Part shown: positions 39,401 through 51,100 of the stretch, one piece after another
Numbering within the stretch: the stretch's first letter is position 1
Layout of the letters: the number at the start of each line of letters is the position of its first letter
The notes under the pieces: model-generated
The model's database searches: none
What the model saw: the letters and a program-made list of their open reading frames with translations, nothing else
What the model was told of the DNA's origin: nothing
Program-made: the position numbers and the translations under genes
From: Acanthaster planci
Lineage: Eukaryota; Echinodermata; Asteroidea; Valvatida; Acanthasteridae
Length of the DNA: 64,000 nucleotides
Direction of reading: 5' to 3'
NCBI RefSeq assembly: GCF_001949145.1
Contig: NW_019091440.1
Coordinates: 1,202,588 to 1,266,587, forward strand

Positions 39401-40176
39401 GAAGGTATTATCTTTAAAAGCAAGTTTTCCAGCCTTTATAAATCTGCAGAGATTCAGCGTGTCGAAACAGTAGATGAATGCAGCAACGCGTGTAACCTTA
39501 AAATGTGCTTTTAAAGTTTACACTACTATCTATGTCGAGTGCATTTAAATTCAGTTTTATCCTACGGTTAACGACAGTTTATTGGTCTAATTTGTTCAAA
39601 TGTCAACAGCCGGCACAACTATATTCACATGGACCTTCATTAATTTTTCATTGAAATTGAATCCATAAAGTGCTAAGTCAATAATATAAATAGCCACTGG
39701 GTCACTTTAATCAATGGGCCTGACGATTATCCGTTATTTCTGAGGACGTCGAAGGAGCGTTCAACCATTATTCTCTGGCGATATTAAAGTATGCTAATGT
39801 GCAGTCAACTAGATACAATATTCTGAACCCATTTCCAGCTTACCGTGTGACAGATTGATGGTGTTGAGCCATGTACATTATTATCGGGTAGATACAAAAC
39901 ACGAAAAATGCAGGTGGAAGGAGCAATGATCACTCCTATTGGCGTTTTGTTGTTGAGTCTTCAAAATTTGAGTTTTTTCCGTACTTCAAAAAATTGTTCC
40001 AAAACATCAGTTTTGGCCAAGTTTCAGTCGATGTCCAAAAGGTATTGAAAAAAAGAAAAAAAATTACTTGGCAAAATTAACATACTGCCTTTTCTTCTGA
40101 TGTTATTGTATTTATAGATCAGCGTATAATAAAATCAAATTATGCAGACTTGCGTGTTAGCAGCGGCAATATTCAA
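33401..40176. other. Gene-poor stretch, no recognised gene
   Basis: Apart from the inverted-repeat element at 34002-34293 and a hydrophobic exon-like segment near 39850-39930, I see nothing I can name. Frames of 105 to 120 codons at 34876, 35639 and 36336 on the plus strand show no family features and overlap other frames of similar length. Confidence 0.45.
34002..34293. mobile_element. MITE with GGGCCAATTTCATAGA ends and inner duplication
   Basis: Terminal inverted repeats: GGGCCAATTTCATAGAACTG on the left and the complement of CAGCTCTATGAAATTGGCCC on the right. Inside, a unit of about 45 bases containing TTTGGCTGGTTACCTGATTT is present twice in tandem (about 34161-34250). A partial relative lies at 62873-62945. 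Non-coding. Confidence 0.75.
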
Positions 40177-40365
40177 TTAAGATTTATTTTGAAATGAAAA
40201 GGCTGTCTTTCCGTCAACGACTGCCGGGTTCAGAGTTAGCACCATGTACATTAATACGCACAAAATATAAAATGCTAACAGCGGTTTTACAACACGGGGG
40301 ATTAGAAAACATACGTCACACATCGAAGGCCCGCACGTGCTCCGACGCCGTCGCAACGGTAACAA
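40177..40365 (-). CDS. Candidate N-terminal exon of a type II membrane protein
   Basis: ATG starts MLPLRRRRSTCG, a basic segment followed by a hydrophobic stretch VKPLLAFYILCVLMYMVLTL, and the frame then reads NPAVVDGKTAF to a stop. Basic residues followed by one membrane helix is the signal-anchor plan of Golgi glycosyl- and sulfotransferases. The segment lies beside a CpG-rich region (40500-40870) that could be a promoter. No clear donor or downstream exon was found, so the family is unknown and the call is weak. Confidence 0.25.
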   Translation of the reverse strand: MLPLRRRRSTCGPSMCDVCFLIPRVVKPLLAFYILCVLMYMVLTLNPAVVDGKTAFSFQNKS

Positions 40366-43300
40366 TATGTTAGCCTAAATGCAAACAAACCTAAGTGAAA
40401 ATGTCAACACAATTTAACAATATGTGCTACAAAATCGGACGTTTTACAGCACAAATATGACCTACCTGGTGCTATGAGACTCAGGAATAAATCTTTAATG
40501 GCCGCTGATGATGAGGAGAGATTATGTTGAGTAGTTTGTACTCTGAAGTTCCCCTTAGTTTGCAGCGTGTTTATGCCCCGGCTGTCAGCGATAGATCCGG
40601 CTCCACTCTTGCCCGTCTAATGAAGACTGCTCAATCGTAGGGCTGTGCTATCACCCCGGCGTTGACTGACTGCTGCTTGTGTGTCCGTGCTGTCCCTGCT
40701 TCGAATGTACATCTGCTCATTCAGAATTCGTGGCCGATCGGCGAGCGCTGCGCCGATATGCAGAGGCGGGAAATTAGCTCGAGGAGCCGTGAAGAGGAGC
40801 AGCCGACGGCTGATTCATGGCTGGGAAGACATCGTTTCTAGAATAAGCAGCCGCAGAAGCCGTTAGCAATTAGAATAAAATAGGTTAGGATCAAACCGTG
40901 CATGAAACACAAGCTCCGCTGTATACAAAATTGTAATCAGTTTCAACAAATTCCGCATTATAATTACCAGGCACTCCCTGACTTGGTGGAGACAAAGTGA
41001 TCCAAAACAATTAGTATAATGCCCTGCATTTCTAGTTGGGCATCCATCCTCCATTGCAAGTATTTGCAGATGAATGAAACCAACTCACAATTCCGACGAC
41101 TAAAATTTATAATTTATCGCTCCACAGTAAAGAGCTACTGTTTTCATGTCTATATATAGCGAACTCCAGACTCGTTAATCCGCGTGTCTGGAGTTGGGGG
41201 CAATGTCTCCCGTGATTGCAATACAAGCCAAGTTTATGGAGTCACCGGCAACGCCTAAACAACAACATCCCAAAGCTAGCTCGAACAAACTGGAAAATGA
41301 CATGGTGCAGGGCCTATTGTGTGTTTTTATTCCTCCAAGTTGTAACAGAAGAAATAACGTGTATTTTTCACAAGCAGCCACCCCTTCAGCCTCACGCACT
41401 ACGGGTCGTCGCGCTCGGCCCGGCAACTCGCATATCCCTTATAAGGCGCCCTCATTTGATAGCCTTTATTGTACAATGTATGTCATACGTCACCAATCAG
41501 TAAGTCCGACTTCACGGATAAGGCAATTCGGACCCCCCATCAGTGCTTATTATGTAGTTGTTCATAATTGCATACAAACGAAATGTTCTTGCATGTAATG
41601 TATACGGAATTCTCACCAATCGAAGTAGTTGGACTTGTAGACTCGTTCATTGTAATACAGATATGAACGACGTAACTTTCCGGCAATGTGATTGGCTGCA
41701 TGCTACCAGATCGGTTGATAACTGAGCCCAGTCTGCTCACTGGCTAAAACTCACGGTTGACTGCTCTAGTTACAATTTTAAGAATGTGCTGTATTGTACC
41801 GAGTAATAAGCATGCCTTCAATGTTGCCAGGTATATTTTCAGTAGTACAATATACATGAACCTTTTGAAAACGTAGGCCTATGTCGGTATTGTTACACCC
41901 TGTATAAATCTAAAGTTGGTGGTATGCAGTGCGTAATAACAAATCACAATAGGCCAATAACTTCAGTTAGAACAGTTCTGTATCGAATAGTAGAGTATCA
42001 AATTGATAAAGACTGCATCGAGAAAAGTTGTTGACCAGAAACCTGCGGCACAGTACTTTCTGTTCATATGCATTATGCATACGAATACAAACATATTTGA
42101 AGCTCAGCCGTTCTTTTTTTTTTTTGTAATGGCGGAATGATTGAGCTAATATGAGAAATCAGGAAGTGATAAATATCGATTTTGCCAGATCCTTCGATGA
42201 GAAATTTAGAGTGACATGATATGATCGATCCCGCCAGACCTCTCCAGTGTCCGGTATTCGTGGAATTTTATTAATATCCCCTTTCCGTTTTGATCCAAGT
42301 ATGTCGAAATTTCTAGATGTCGTGAAATCTATTGGCTGGAAAAGGTTTTGGAGACAGTGGATGGGCCTTGATACAGAAGTAGGGAAATGTATTGTACCCT
42401 TCAGACATATCATTTTTCTAGACGAGAATCCTGATTTCTAGGAAACGAGCTTTTGTTTGCTTGAGGAGAGCGACAGTGACGAACATGCATTACGCAACCT
42501 CGCTTGCCACTGCGTTGGCGCAATTACCAACAAATTTGGGCGGGACGAGAAACACCGCCAGGAAATGATAGTTGATGAGCACTCAGACGACTGTTTAATG
42601 TACAGTTTCACACGAAGAGTTCTCACGTGGGCGCCCAATCCGTACCGATATCACATTCTGCGTACACCTTTATTTGAGAATAGATGAAATCACAAAACAA
42701 CATTTTATTTTACTTCAAATAATACTTCATATTCCTTTTTTAAAAGGGTATTGCCACAACATACATGCACGACCGTGGAATCTGTACATCTTGTATAAAA
42801 TTTGTTCCAAATTCTGCAATTTCAACTAAATCGCACGAAATCCTTTTTGCAAAAAATACGTCACTTTCAATATAGTCCAAATCTAAAACTTGTGCCAAGT
42901 AACTTGTTGTTTACTGGCTAAGTTTTCGAAATCTATTCTTGAAGAAGCTAACTGAGCCTACGTTTTCTAAAAGAGAGAGATTCGGAAGCTTAACCTTCCA
43001 GGTTCAAAAACAGGGAAGTTTCAGCTTAACAACAAAACAAGATGAAGACCAGAAGAAATTAATTGTTGGCTAAGCTAGTCGGTTTCAAAGGTCAAGAAAT
43101 AAAACGTATGTACGTCTACAATCTCAATCTTCCGAAACCATGTTATAGGCGTTTCATGGACTGTATCATAACCCACCAACAAGTTTAATGAACAAACAGC
43201 AACATGTTACAAAGCAAAGCAATGAACAACTTCGTCAGCCAAAAGCAGCACCCAGAAATGAAGGAAGGCAAAAGATACGCAAGTTTCCATCAATAACTAG

Positions 43301-44067
43301 TCTTTTTGTGCATAATTCTCTGTCAAAGGACAGTGAATTTTAGTACCTTTGCTTTGATTTGAAAAGGAAATTATTATATTTCTATAATCAAGGTATAGAT
43401 GGCAAGGACACGCTTTAGAAACAAGGGCAGATCTAAAGAATTTTAGAGGATCCTACAAGTTCTTTTGGGGAGGGGCTAAAAAATTCAAGCGAAAAGTTTT
43501 CATGTAATCTTTTATAGACTTTCTGGGAAGTAGTCTACATTTGAGGCATTTTACACACTTTTTGAAGGAAACTGAAATAAACCACAAAGTTATTTTTCCT
43601 CCCTCCTCCCAAGACAAAATGGTTGGGGGAGGGGCATGGCCCACGTTGGTCCCAAAGATCTGCCCTTGGCTAGAAATAAGAAAAAGGCAGACAACATGTG
43701 CAAACAAGTAGACTACTGTGATGAAAGGGTCAAGACCAAACAATATTTCGTGCTTATGTAATACTCATTTCTTTCGAGAAACGTCTGGAGAAATTGTTTA
43801 AGATGGAAAGAAGCTCATTTTTTGACTCAAAGATGAAATGATAAAAAGAAGAGTTTTGTGGTTAGTTACAGACTCTGATGACATGTGAGAGAAATACCCA
43901 AATGGAAGAAACTAAAATTAAAAATACTAATTTCTGAATATTCGTTTTGGTTGAATTTTCATCCTAGAATGTAGAAATTATACTCTATTGTCAAATGCTA
44001 TGTCAAGTAGAAATCATATCTTATTGTCTCCTCAATTTTTCTTCGATTTGACTCCAATGTACCATCC
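40366..44067. other. No recognised gene; CpG-rich patch, TATA and hairpin
   Basis: 40500-40870 is CpG-rich. Near 41149 there is TCTATATATAGC, followed by a perfect 10-base inverted repeat (41162-41195). Frames at 41194-41598, 42247-42441 and 42457-42687 (plus) show no family features that I know. The remainder up to the end of chitobiase gene A is AT-rich and presumably includes its 3' untranslated region. Confidence 0.4.
41162..41195. repeat. Perfect 10-base inverted repeat behind a TATA-like box
   Basis: AACTCCAGAC and GTCTGGAGTT flank a 14-base loop. TATATATAG ends a few bases before the left arm. The combination could be a small hairpin transcript or an operator-like site, or chance. Confidence 0.4.
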
Positions 44068-47000
44068 TTAGGGCAAAAAGAACTTTCCAATGGCATCCCA
44101 CATTTCTTTGGTCAATTTTTTGGATGTTGGGTTATCTCTGTAGTCCAGAGTGTCTGCGTTCCACATGCCTACGCCTCGTAACTTCATCTTCTGAGCATAC
44201 TTGTAGCGTGTAGTCAGACTCTGTGGATTGTCATACCAGACTTGATGATGGTCTCCCGTTGTTGCATCCTGCATTTACAGAAAGAGCATGACACCTAAAT
44301 TGCAACACTGTAAACCTAAAAGGGCAGGATGCAGTAGACAACCACTGAGATTGTAAGAAGACCCAACAAGACGATCAAAAGACCAACACTACTCCTCCAT
44401 TTTGAAGTCAAGTCACAGACTATTCAAATGAACAGCATTGAAAGCACTCCTATGTAATGGTGGGTCTTGTGACTGGTCTTGTGTCTGATCTCAAGTCTAG
44501 TCTTACGTCTGGCCTTGTGGCAGGTCTTGTGATGTGGCACTGGCTATGAGAAAAAATACATTGCAACTTGCAGAGGTCTTGCAAGTTCAGCCTCAGTTTG
44601 ATTCTGGGCCTTGCATAAATGAAGTCACAGTACTGGGATTGCCTGCGGTATAAATTATCTTTTTAATAGATAAATCCCAACAGAACCAGGTTATTTAAGA
44701 ATTTCAGCAATGTAATGCTTCAGGGGCATCATTTTTGTGCAGGACAGGACAGATAACCACGCTGTTAATAATGAAAAATCTATCTGTGATGAAGCACTAA
44801 ACTAGTTGCTACAGACGTCACGCGTCTTACATGCACATGGAAGAGTCTCAAAAATTCTTACCACGTAGTTGAAGTAAGGGGCCTGGTAGGTTGTGTTGTA
44901 GAGGCGTCCACTTGTGGAGTTTTGCATCAGCAACTGTATGATTCCTTGGTAACTAACCTGCTTGCCTGCAGCATCACTGCAATTCACACCACGGAATGGT
45001 ACATGAGGAATGTGGCATACATTGGTCTGGAGGTAACAAGATGAAAATGAGGCTGAATTAGTTAAGCAGCACATGTCCTCTATACAGTCCATTGCATGTC
45101 CTCTTTATATTACATCAAATGTTCTCTACATAGTCCATCACGTCCTCTCTACAGTCCGTCACATCTTTTTTACATTCCATCAAATGTCCTCTATACAGTC
45201 TGTTACATGTCCTCTATACAGTCCATGACGTGTCCTCTTTACTTTCCATCAAATGTCCTCTATTCAGTCCATCACCTGTCATCTTTTGGTCACATGTGCT
45301 ATATATATTCCGTCACATGTCCTCTACAAACATGTATATAGGTTCGCTTTTGGTAATCCTTCGGGGAAGGTCCTGTATTTGTAAACTGTCTTTGTATTTT
45401 CTGTTAGTCCACGATGCTTTGATTGTCCTGTGAAATAATAAATTAAATGGACTGGACTCAGCTACACCCCCCTGAAAAATTAAAGATACATATGTAAATT
45501 GGAAAAGGCTCTAAATGTACAATTTATATTACCCCTGTTCATCTGGCAATGAAATCAATTTTCAAAGCCAGTATCTGATCTTTACTTTCTCAGGTATTCC
45601 TTTCTACTGCTAGGTGGAGGGAGACAATAGGGAGGAAAGGAAAGGAAAATAACACGTAACCACCTGCTGGATTCGAACCTCGGACCCTATAACTGGGAAC
45701 CTCAAACTGTCACCACTACACCACACATCCCGAGTGTTAAAAAAACTGGAACACTTGGACAATTTACTAAACTGGTTACTGAGGCAATCAATGATTTACC
45801 TTGGTACTCAGGCTGGTACAGTTGTAGTTATACCCATACCAAGGCACGCCCAGCACAAGTTGATCAGCAGGTATGCCCAGCTTAAGGTAACTCTCTACAC
45901 CTGTTAGAGCAGTTTGGAAGAAATAACATGTCAAATGACAAGTTGATCAGCAGGTATGCCGAGGTTAAGGTACATGTAACTCTCTACACCTGTCGGAGCA
46001 GTTTGGATGAAATAACATGTCAAATGACAAGTTGATCATGCCAAGCTTAAGGTAACTCTCTACACCTGTCAGAGCCGTTTGGATGAAATAACATGTCAAA
46101 TGACAAGTTGATCAGCAGGTATGCCCAGCTTAAGGTAACTCTCTACACCTGACTGTCATGCCCATAATAAATTTCACAGAAAATAAACTAACCCCCGGCT
46201 GTTTTGTTGTAGGGTGAGTTGGCCATGGCAATGCACGGTCCAAATATCTGGCTCTGTTCATCATATGACATCACAAAGAGAAAGTCGCACGAATCGGCGA
46301 TGCCTTTGTAGTCATAGCAACGGCCATCAATGCAGTTAGGTGACCAGGCAACGTCAAATGTGACCTACATGTACATGTAGAAGAAATTTGTGAGTGAACT
46401 CGTGAAAGGATTTGTCATGAACTCAATAAAAACACATATGTGTAGCGGACATGTTTGTCCTTGTTTTCTGAACTTTAAAAAATCTTTAATGTACAGTGAA
46501 TTGGCGATAAAGACAATTTACTTAAAAACAAAAAAATAAAAGAGAAAATGAATAATTAGGCTTACCTGAGAGCCAGGAATTGAAAGATGGAAAGCTTTAG
46601 TTGTTTCATCGACAAGTGCAGTCAAGTATTTAGCTTTACTGGCATCCAGTGGGTACTCAATGTCAAAATTAATGCCGTCCATGTGACCTTGGATGGCCCG
46701 GTCCACCTGCTGCATGACCCATGCACTGCGGTCAGCCACACTGGTCAGATTGGCAGCGGGAAACTCACCTGCCCAAACCAAATGGAATGCATGCATCATG
46801 TATTCAGTCATCTGAGTCTGGTTTTGACCAAAATATATATTTTGTTTTAAAGTTAAAATTTATTTGATCATCATTGAGTAAAAATGTTCAATTGAAGCAA
46901 TTCATAATGTACAAAGAATCATTTATTAACCTTGTCAAGGGACCCAATCTAATGAAAAACTGAAAAAAAAAGCCTAATGGAGGGACTGACATTTCGATCC

Positions 47001-47833
47001 CGGCAGAATCTTTCTCAAAGGCGAAAATCTTGAGAAAGATTCTTCTCAGATCAAAATGCCACATCCTCCATACTTTGTGATTTGTATATTAGGTCACTGT
47101 AGTCAGCAAGAAATTTGTAGCAGTTTTGTATTAAACATGATCTGGAAAAATCTTCAGTTACAGATGGAACAAATTTTACTTAAACTTCTCCCCTGGATCC
47201 AATCCCTCCCTTTAAAGGACAATCCCATGGAATCCCAATCCCTTAAAATTGAACGACCAGCAAACAACAAAGGACGCACGTGTAATGAAGGTTGAAAAGA
47301 ACTCAACCTACCAAGCAAAGTGACTCTGACGCCCTTTGAGTGTGCATAACACATCAGGTCGGCCTCATAATGACTTCCAAACATCACAACTGTCGTCAGC
47401 TTTGACCAATCATACTCTTTCCAGTGAGTTCCGCCCACCCAGAATGCAAACAACTATGTTTAAAAAACAGATTCAACTGATAAAACACCCAAAAGTTCTC
47501 CCTAACATCGAAAATCAGACGGACCAACGTTAACATTCGGTAAAGCTTTGCTGGTTACGACAATGACAAAAGAAGTAAAATCTGCAACAATTACCAACAT
47601 TTGAACAATTTTGCAGTAAACCGTCACACGTGCAAACTAACGTCAGGAGCACTAGGCATGCACTGGCATGCTTAGGCCTAGTAGCCCACCTCTTTTCGCG
47701 GCGGCGTTTTAATCACATTACAAAGCGCCGGATCCTCACACGGACAGTCTCCATTTGACCTACTGAAGACATCCAAACACCATCCTTGGCAAACGACAGC
47801 AAAGACAAGAACCACTCGAAAAGAAGTCGCCAT
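44068..47833 (-). CDS. CTBS: Di-N-acetylchitobiase (GH18), gene A, complete
   Basis: Seven exons: 47833-47690, 47453-47312, 46768-46566, 46364-46193, 45900-45800, 45026-44862, 44268-44068 (stop TAA). They total 375 residues, close to vertebrate chitobiase (about 385). A signal peptide ([19 protein letters not shown]) is followed by the cysteine motif [25 protein letters not shown] follows, then the GH18 catalytic motif DGINFDIE with the acid Glu at residue 133. Next come VTFDVAWSP and [10 protein letters not shown] (the conserved Tyr-Asp at 197-198), VPWYGYNY (239-246), [11 protein letters not shown] and a C-terminal [16 protein letters not shown] plus RGVGMWN. The enzyme removes reducing-end GlcNAc from chitobiose cores in lysosomes. 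Intron phases are 0,1,0,1,0,0, identical to gene B. Oddities: the exon 4 donor is GTTAGT, and its acceptor lies in a TACATGTACATG repeat without a clear pyrimidine tract. Exon 5's start is tandemly repeated upstream in intron 4. Confidence 0.95.
45070..45325. repeat. Minisatellite, about 21-22 base unit
   Basis: About ten imperfect copies of a unit like ATGTCCTCTATACAGTCCAT, in intron 5 of chitobiase gene A. It gives spurious Ser/Tyr/Pro-rich frames on the plus strand. Confidence 0.8.
45655..45735 (-). mobile_element. tRNA-derived SINE-like sequence
   Basis: On the minus strand a box A-like GTGGTGTAGTGGTG (45724-45711) precedes a perfect box B GGTTCGAATCC (45679-45669) at tRNA-like spacing. 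The acceptor stem does not pair, so it is not a working tRNA gene; a SINE head or a tRNA pseudogene fits better. It lies in intron 5 of chitobiase gene A. Confidence 0.5.
45856..46150. repeat. Fourfold tandem repeat covering an exon 5 start
   Basis: A unit beginning CAAGTTGATCAGCAGGTATG occurs at 45856, 45939, 46028 and 46104 (steps of 83, 89 and 76 bases). The first copy includes the first 45 coding bases of exon 5 of chitobiase gene A and its splice acceptor; the other three lie upstream in intron 4. Each keeps an AG followed by GTGTAGAGAGTTAC, so three decoy acceptors precede the real one. Confidence 0.85.
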
Positions 47834-48198
47834 TTTCCTGATGGCACAATTTGATTATCGTTTTTACCACAGAACTTCCTTGTTTATGTTTGCAGCATCA
47901 GCGACGCGGAAAACGGCAACAGCGTAACACCCCTCTCTTCGCGTCACGTGCTTGTGTCAGGTGCTCTACTGGGATATTTAACATATAGTACATGTTCATA
48001 GACAACTTGCAGGCTGGAAGGTAATCTGTGTTGTCACCATCTATACGTTGGTGCCCAACATATAGTCAGGTCTTCTCAGTTATTTTACTACTACGATTCC
48101 TATTGGTTGAAGTCAGGTCACCAGTCGCCGGCTTCAGCTGGCAAACTTACTGCTTGGTAATAAAAATACAAGCACATCAGTCAGCAGAGAAGCTCAGA
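47834..48198. promoter_or_regulatory. Shared bidirectional promoter of the chitobiase pair
   Basis: Only 365 bases separate the start codons of the two divergent chitobiase genes. The region is GC-richer near 47890-47950 than its flanks. GTCACGTG at 47943-47950 is a palindromic E-box close to the CLEAR element (GTCACGTGAC) bound by TFEB-type factors that control lysosomal genes. No TATA box stands out. Promoter function is inferred from position. Confidence 0.6.
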
Positions 48199-51100
48199 AT
48201 GGCTAATCTTTCTCGTGTCTTCTGTGTCTCTTTGTTGTGCCTGGTGGTGTTGTGGGAAGGTGGAAGTTTGGGAACACACAGCTCCACCGACAATGGCGGT
48301 TGTCCTTGCCCAGACCCCGATCACTGCAAAGTCATTTCATCACCTCCTCGAAAAGAAGTAGGTTTCCAAATTCTTGTTTGGCCTAATGACACTTTTATCT
48401 TGTGTGTGTGGAAAAGAAACATATTTTAGGCCTAAGGCCGTGAAAGCGAAAGTAAGTACGGGAAAGTGCATTGCCACAATATTTGGTGTGCACAAAATGA
48501 TTGCTTCTTTTCGGTTCTCGTTAAAAAAAAAAATAAAAAAAAATCAATAACGGTGCAGCCTTGTAATCATTATCTAATAACTCTAGTCGAAGGTCACATG
48601 TATGAGTGATTACTTTTTGTTCTACAGAATTGTGTAAAAATATTTATTACAGGTTATGTATGACCCCAAAACTATCCTTGTTGCTTAACAATCTTCATAA
48701 CTTCATACAAGATGTACTTTGCGTTGGAGAGATGTAAATTTGTATCACAGGTTTTGCCCTTAAATGTTGGGTAAAAAAAAAACATTACGGTACTGATGTT
48801 GGTTTTGTGTTTACAATTACACTCTTGATGATAACAGAAAATTTGAAATTCCTACCATTTTTTGTCAGCTGTGTATTCTTAAAACTTATATTGGGAAATG
48901 TACTAGGTGTTTCAAAATAAACGATTGCCCTTGGACTGTAAAATTCACAAGTGGAAGTTATGTAAGGAAGTATCCATAGACTACCCCAGTACTGTGGGGT
49001 CTGACGTCCGCGCCGCTTCCCGTTGGCAGGAGCAGGGTAGACGTTGGACTCCACAGTTCTGGGGGTATCCAGAGACCATTAATTGGTGCTGATTTATAAA
49101 CTTTTGCTTTCTGAGCAGACACGATGAATGATGTTTTGATGGAATATGACATTTGAAGCAATAAATGGATTTTTGTAATAATTGCGACTTTTGGGGTAAG
49201 ACGCAAAATAGGATTTGGGATGGTGGATTGGAATTCTGGGCCCAGGTGCTGGGAATTACAGGCTCTAACCATGAATTGTATATAACTTGTGACCCGCTTT
49301 GCAAAAAAGGGTATGAAGGGACACTGCTATTTCACATTAAGGGCTTTTTAGGTGGACAGGGGGATTTTTACTTCTTGGTTTATTGGCTTCTATTATATCA
49401 GCTTATTCATACAAGAAAGCTAACTGTTGTCATGGGCATCTTGGCTGATTTCTTTTTCCACTTCCTGTGTTTAAAGGGTTTTATCTCTGACAGCACTTCT
49501 GTAAATGTGTATGATATGATTATGCAAATATGTCTCCAGATTGCAAAGTCCCTCAGAGTTCAAACCTACACCAAGTTAAAGCTTATACTGTTAATGTAAC
49601 CAAATCAAATGTGTATGTAACTCTTTCTTGAAAACTAAAACGTCCCATAATACCCATTTTTGTGGAGCCGGTCACATCTTATAATTCGTGTTTAGGCCTA
49701 CTTTATCTAAATGTATGTACATGTATGTACATGTAGCCATTGCTTCAACTCTGGTGGTATTTTACAATGTGATTCTACATCATGGCAAAATTTATACTGT
49801 GCTACAAATAAAGCCAATATCAGTCCTTGTTGAAGTGATATGAAGAGTTATTGCGTGCAGTCAAATACAGATCATTATTTTGATTGGTCGCAGGTTTTTG
49901 GCTTTTGGGTTGGCTCAACTGTATGGAAACATTTTGATTGGACGCGGATCACCACCATTGTCATGTTCCATCGACATGATTCACAGCTGATGTGCTATGC
50001 CCACGCGAGAGGCGTTCGAGTCGTAAGCATGGGTTAGTCAAGTGTATCTCAAATGAAAACTAAATCTTCATGTCCTTGGTCTATGTCAGTAGTGAAGAAT
50101 TTATTGTAATGACTTGCTGAAAAAAATAAAATAATCTCTGGTTTTCTTGGTAATTTCACTGAAACTGAAAGGGAGTGCAGCATACATGTGCTTTCATCTG
50201 TGTGTGAAGAGTTTGGTCTTTGCTAATTAACCTGTGCAAGTATTAGACAAACAAACCTGCAAATTTATAGTCCAGAGACTCGTCAAATTTTAAAAGGGAA
50301 CCGTAGAAAAAACAAGAAAGTGTCAGTGTTTTGGTTTTGTTTTTGTTCATTTCTTTTTTGTGTGCCAGGGGTTGGTTCGTTTGTGCAGGGTTGCATGCAA
50401 TAATTAGCTTTTGGAGATCATATTTCAGTTATATTTGGTCTTTTCTGAAAGAGAAATTTTCCAATCACTGGACAGTTACCAGTAGTAGTAGGAAAACAGT
50501 CGAACCTCGTTCATAAGAAGTCCCCTCGGACTTGGCAAATTATCAGGAATGAAAACAATGAATAAACAAAGGATTTGGACCTAAACATTTTCTTATGGAG
50601 AATCGTGTGTTAACAATGAGGTTCATCTGTATATGTTTGGGTTTAATTGCATTTGGGACACCCCTCCATTCCATCGGCTGTAAATGCTACCCCCAGTTTC
50701 TGGTAATGCGGATCTTGCCGACAGTCCTAGTTGTACGTGTACAAACTTGACATTCTAGCATCAGTTGATTACAGCTTCAATGTAAGAGATCATTCTTCAA
50801 ATCCATTAAGAAAAATATTTGTATGTCTCATTGCAGGTGTGTTTCCGGCTGGGAGTCTTTCCAACGTGACCGCTCGTAGTGCTTGGATAATGGCCAGAGT
50901 GAACGAGACAATGGAAGAACATCTGGATGGTATTAATATAGATATTGAGTACCCGCTGAATAAATCCGAAGCACATTTGCTGACTGATCTCGTCGCAGAA
51001 ACTACCAAAGCTTTCCACACTGCAATTCCAAACTCTCAGGTGAGAAGAAACCAAACGTACTCTCATCCCGTGTTTCATCCGGCCCATTTTCCACCTATCA

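Noticed and set aside
42247-42687. Possible transposase fragments on the plus strand
   Set aside because: Two adjacent frames with acidic and basic patches, but no DDE, zinc-finger or other motif could be identified.
45096-45433. Ser/Tyr/Pro-rich plus frames
   Set aside because: They come from the 21-22 base minisatellite in intron 5 of chitobiase gene A.
45655-45735. Functional tRNA gene
   Set aside because: Boxes A and B are present, but the acceptor and T stems do not pair properly.
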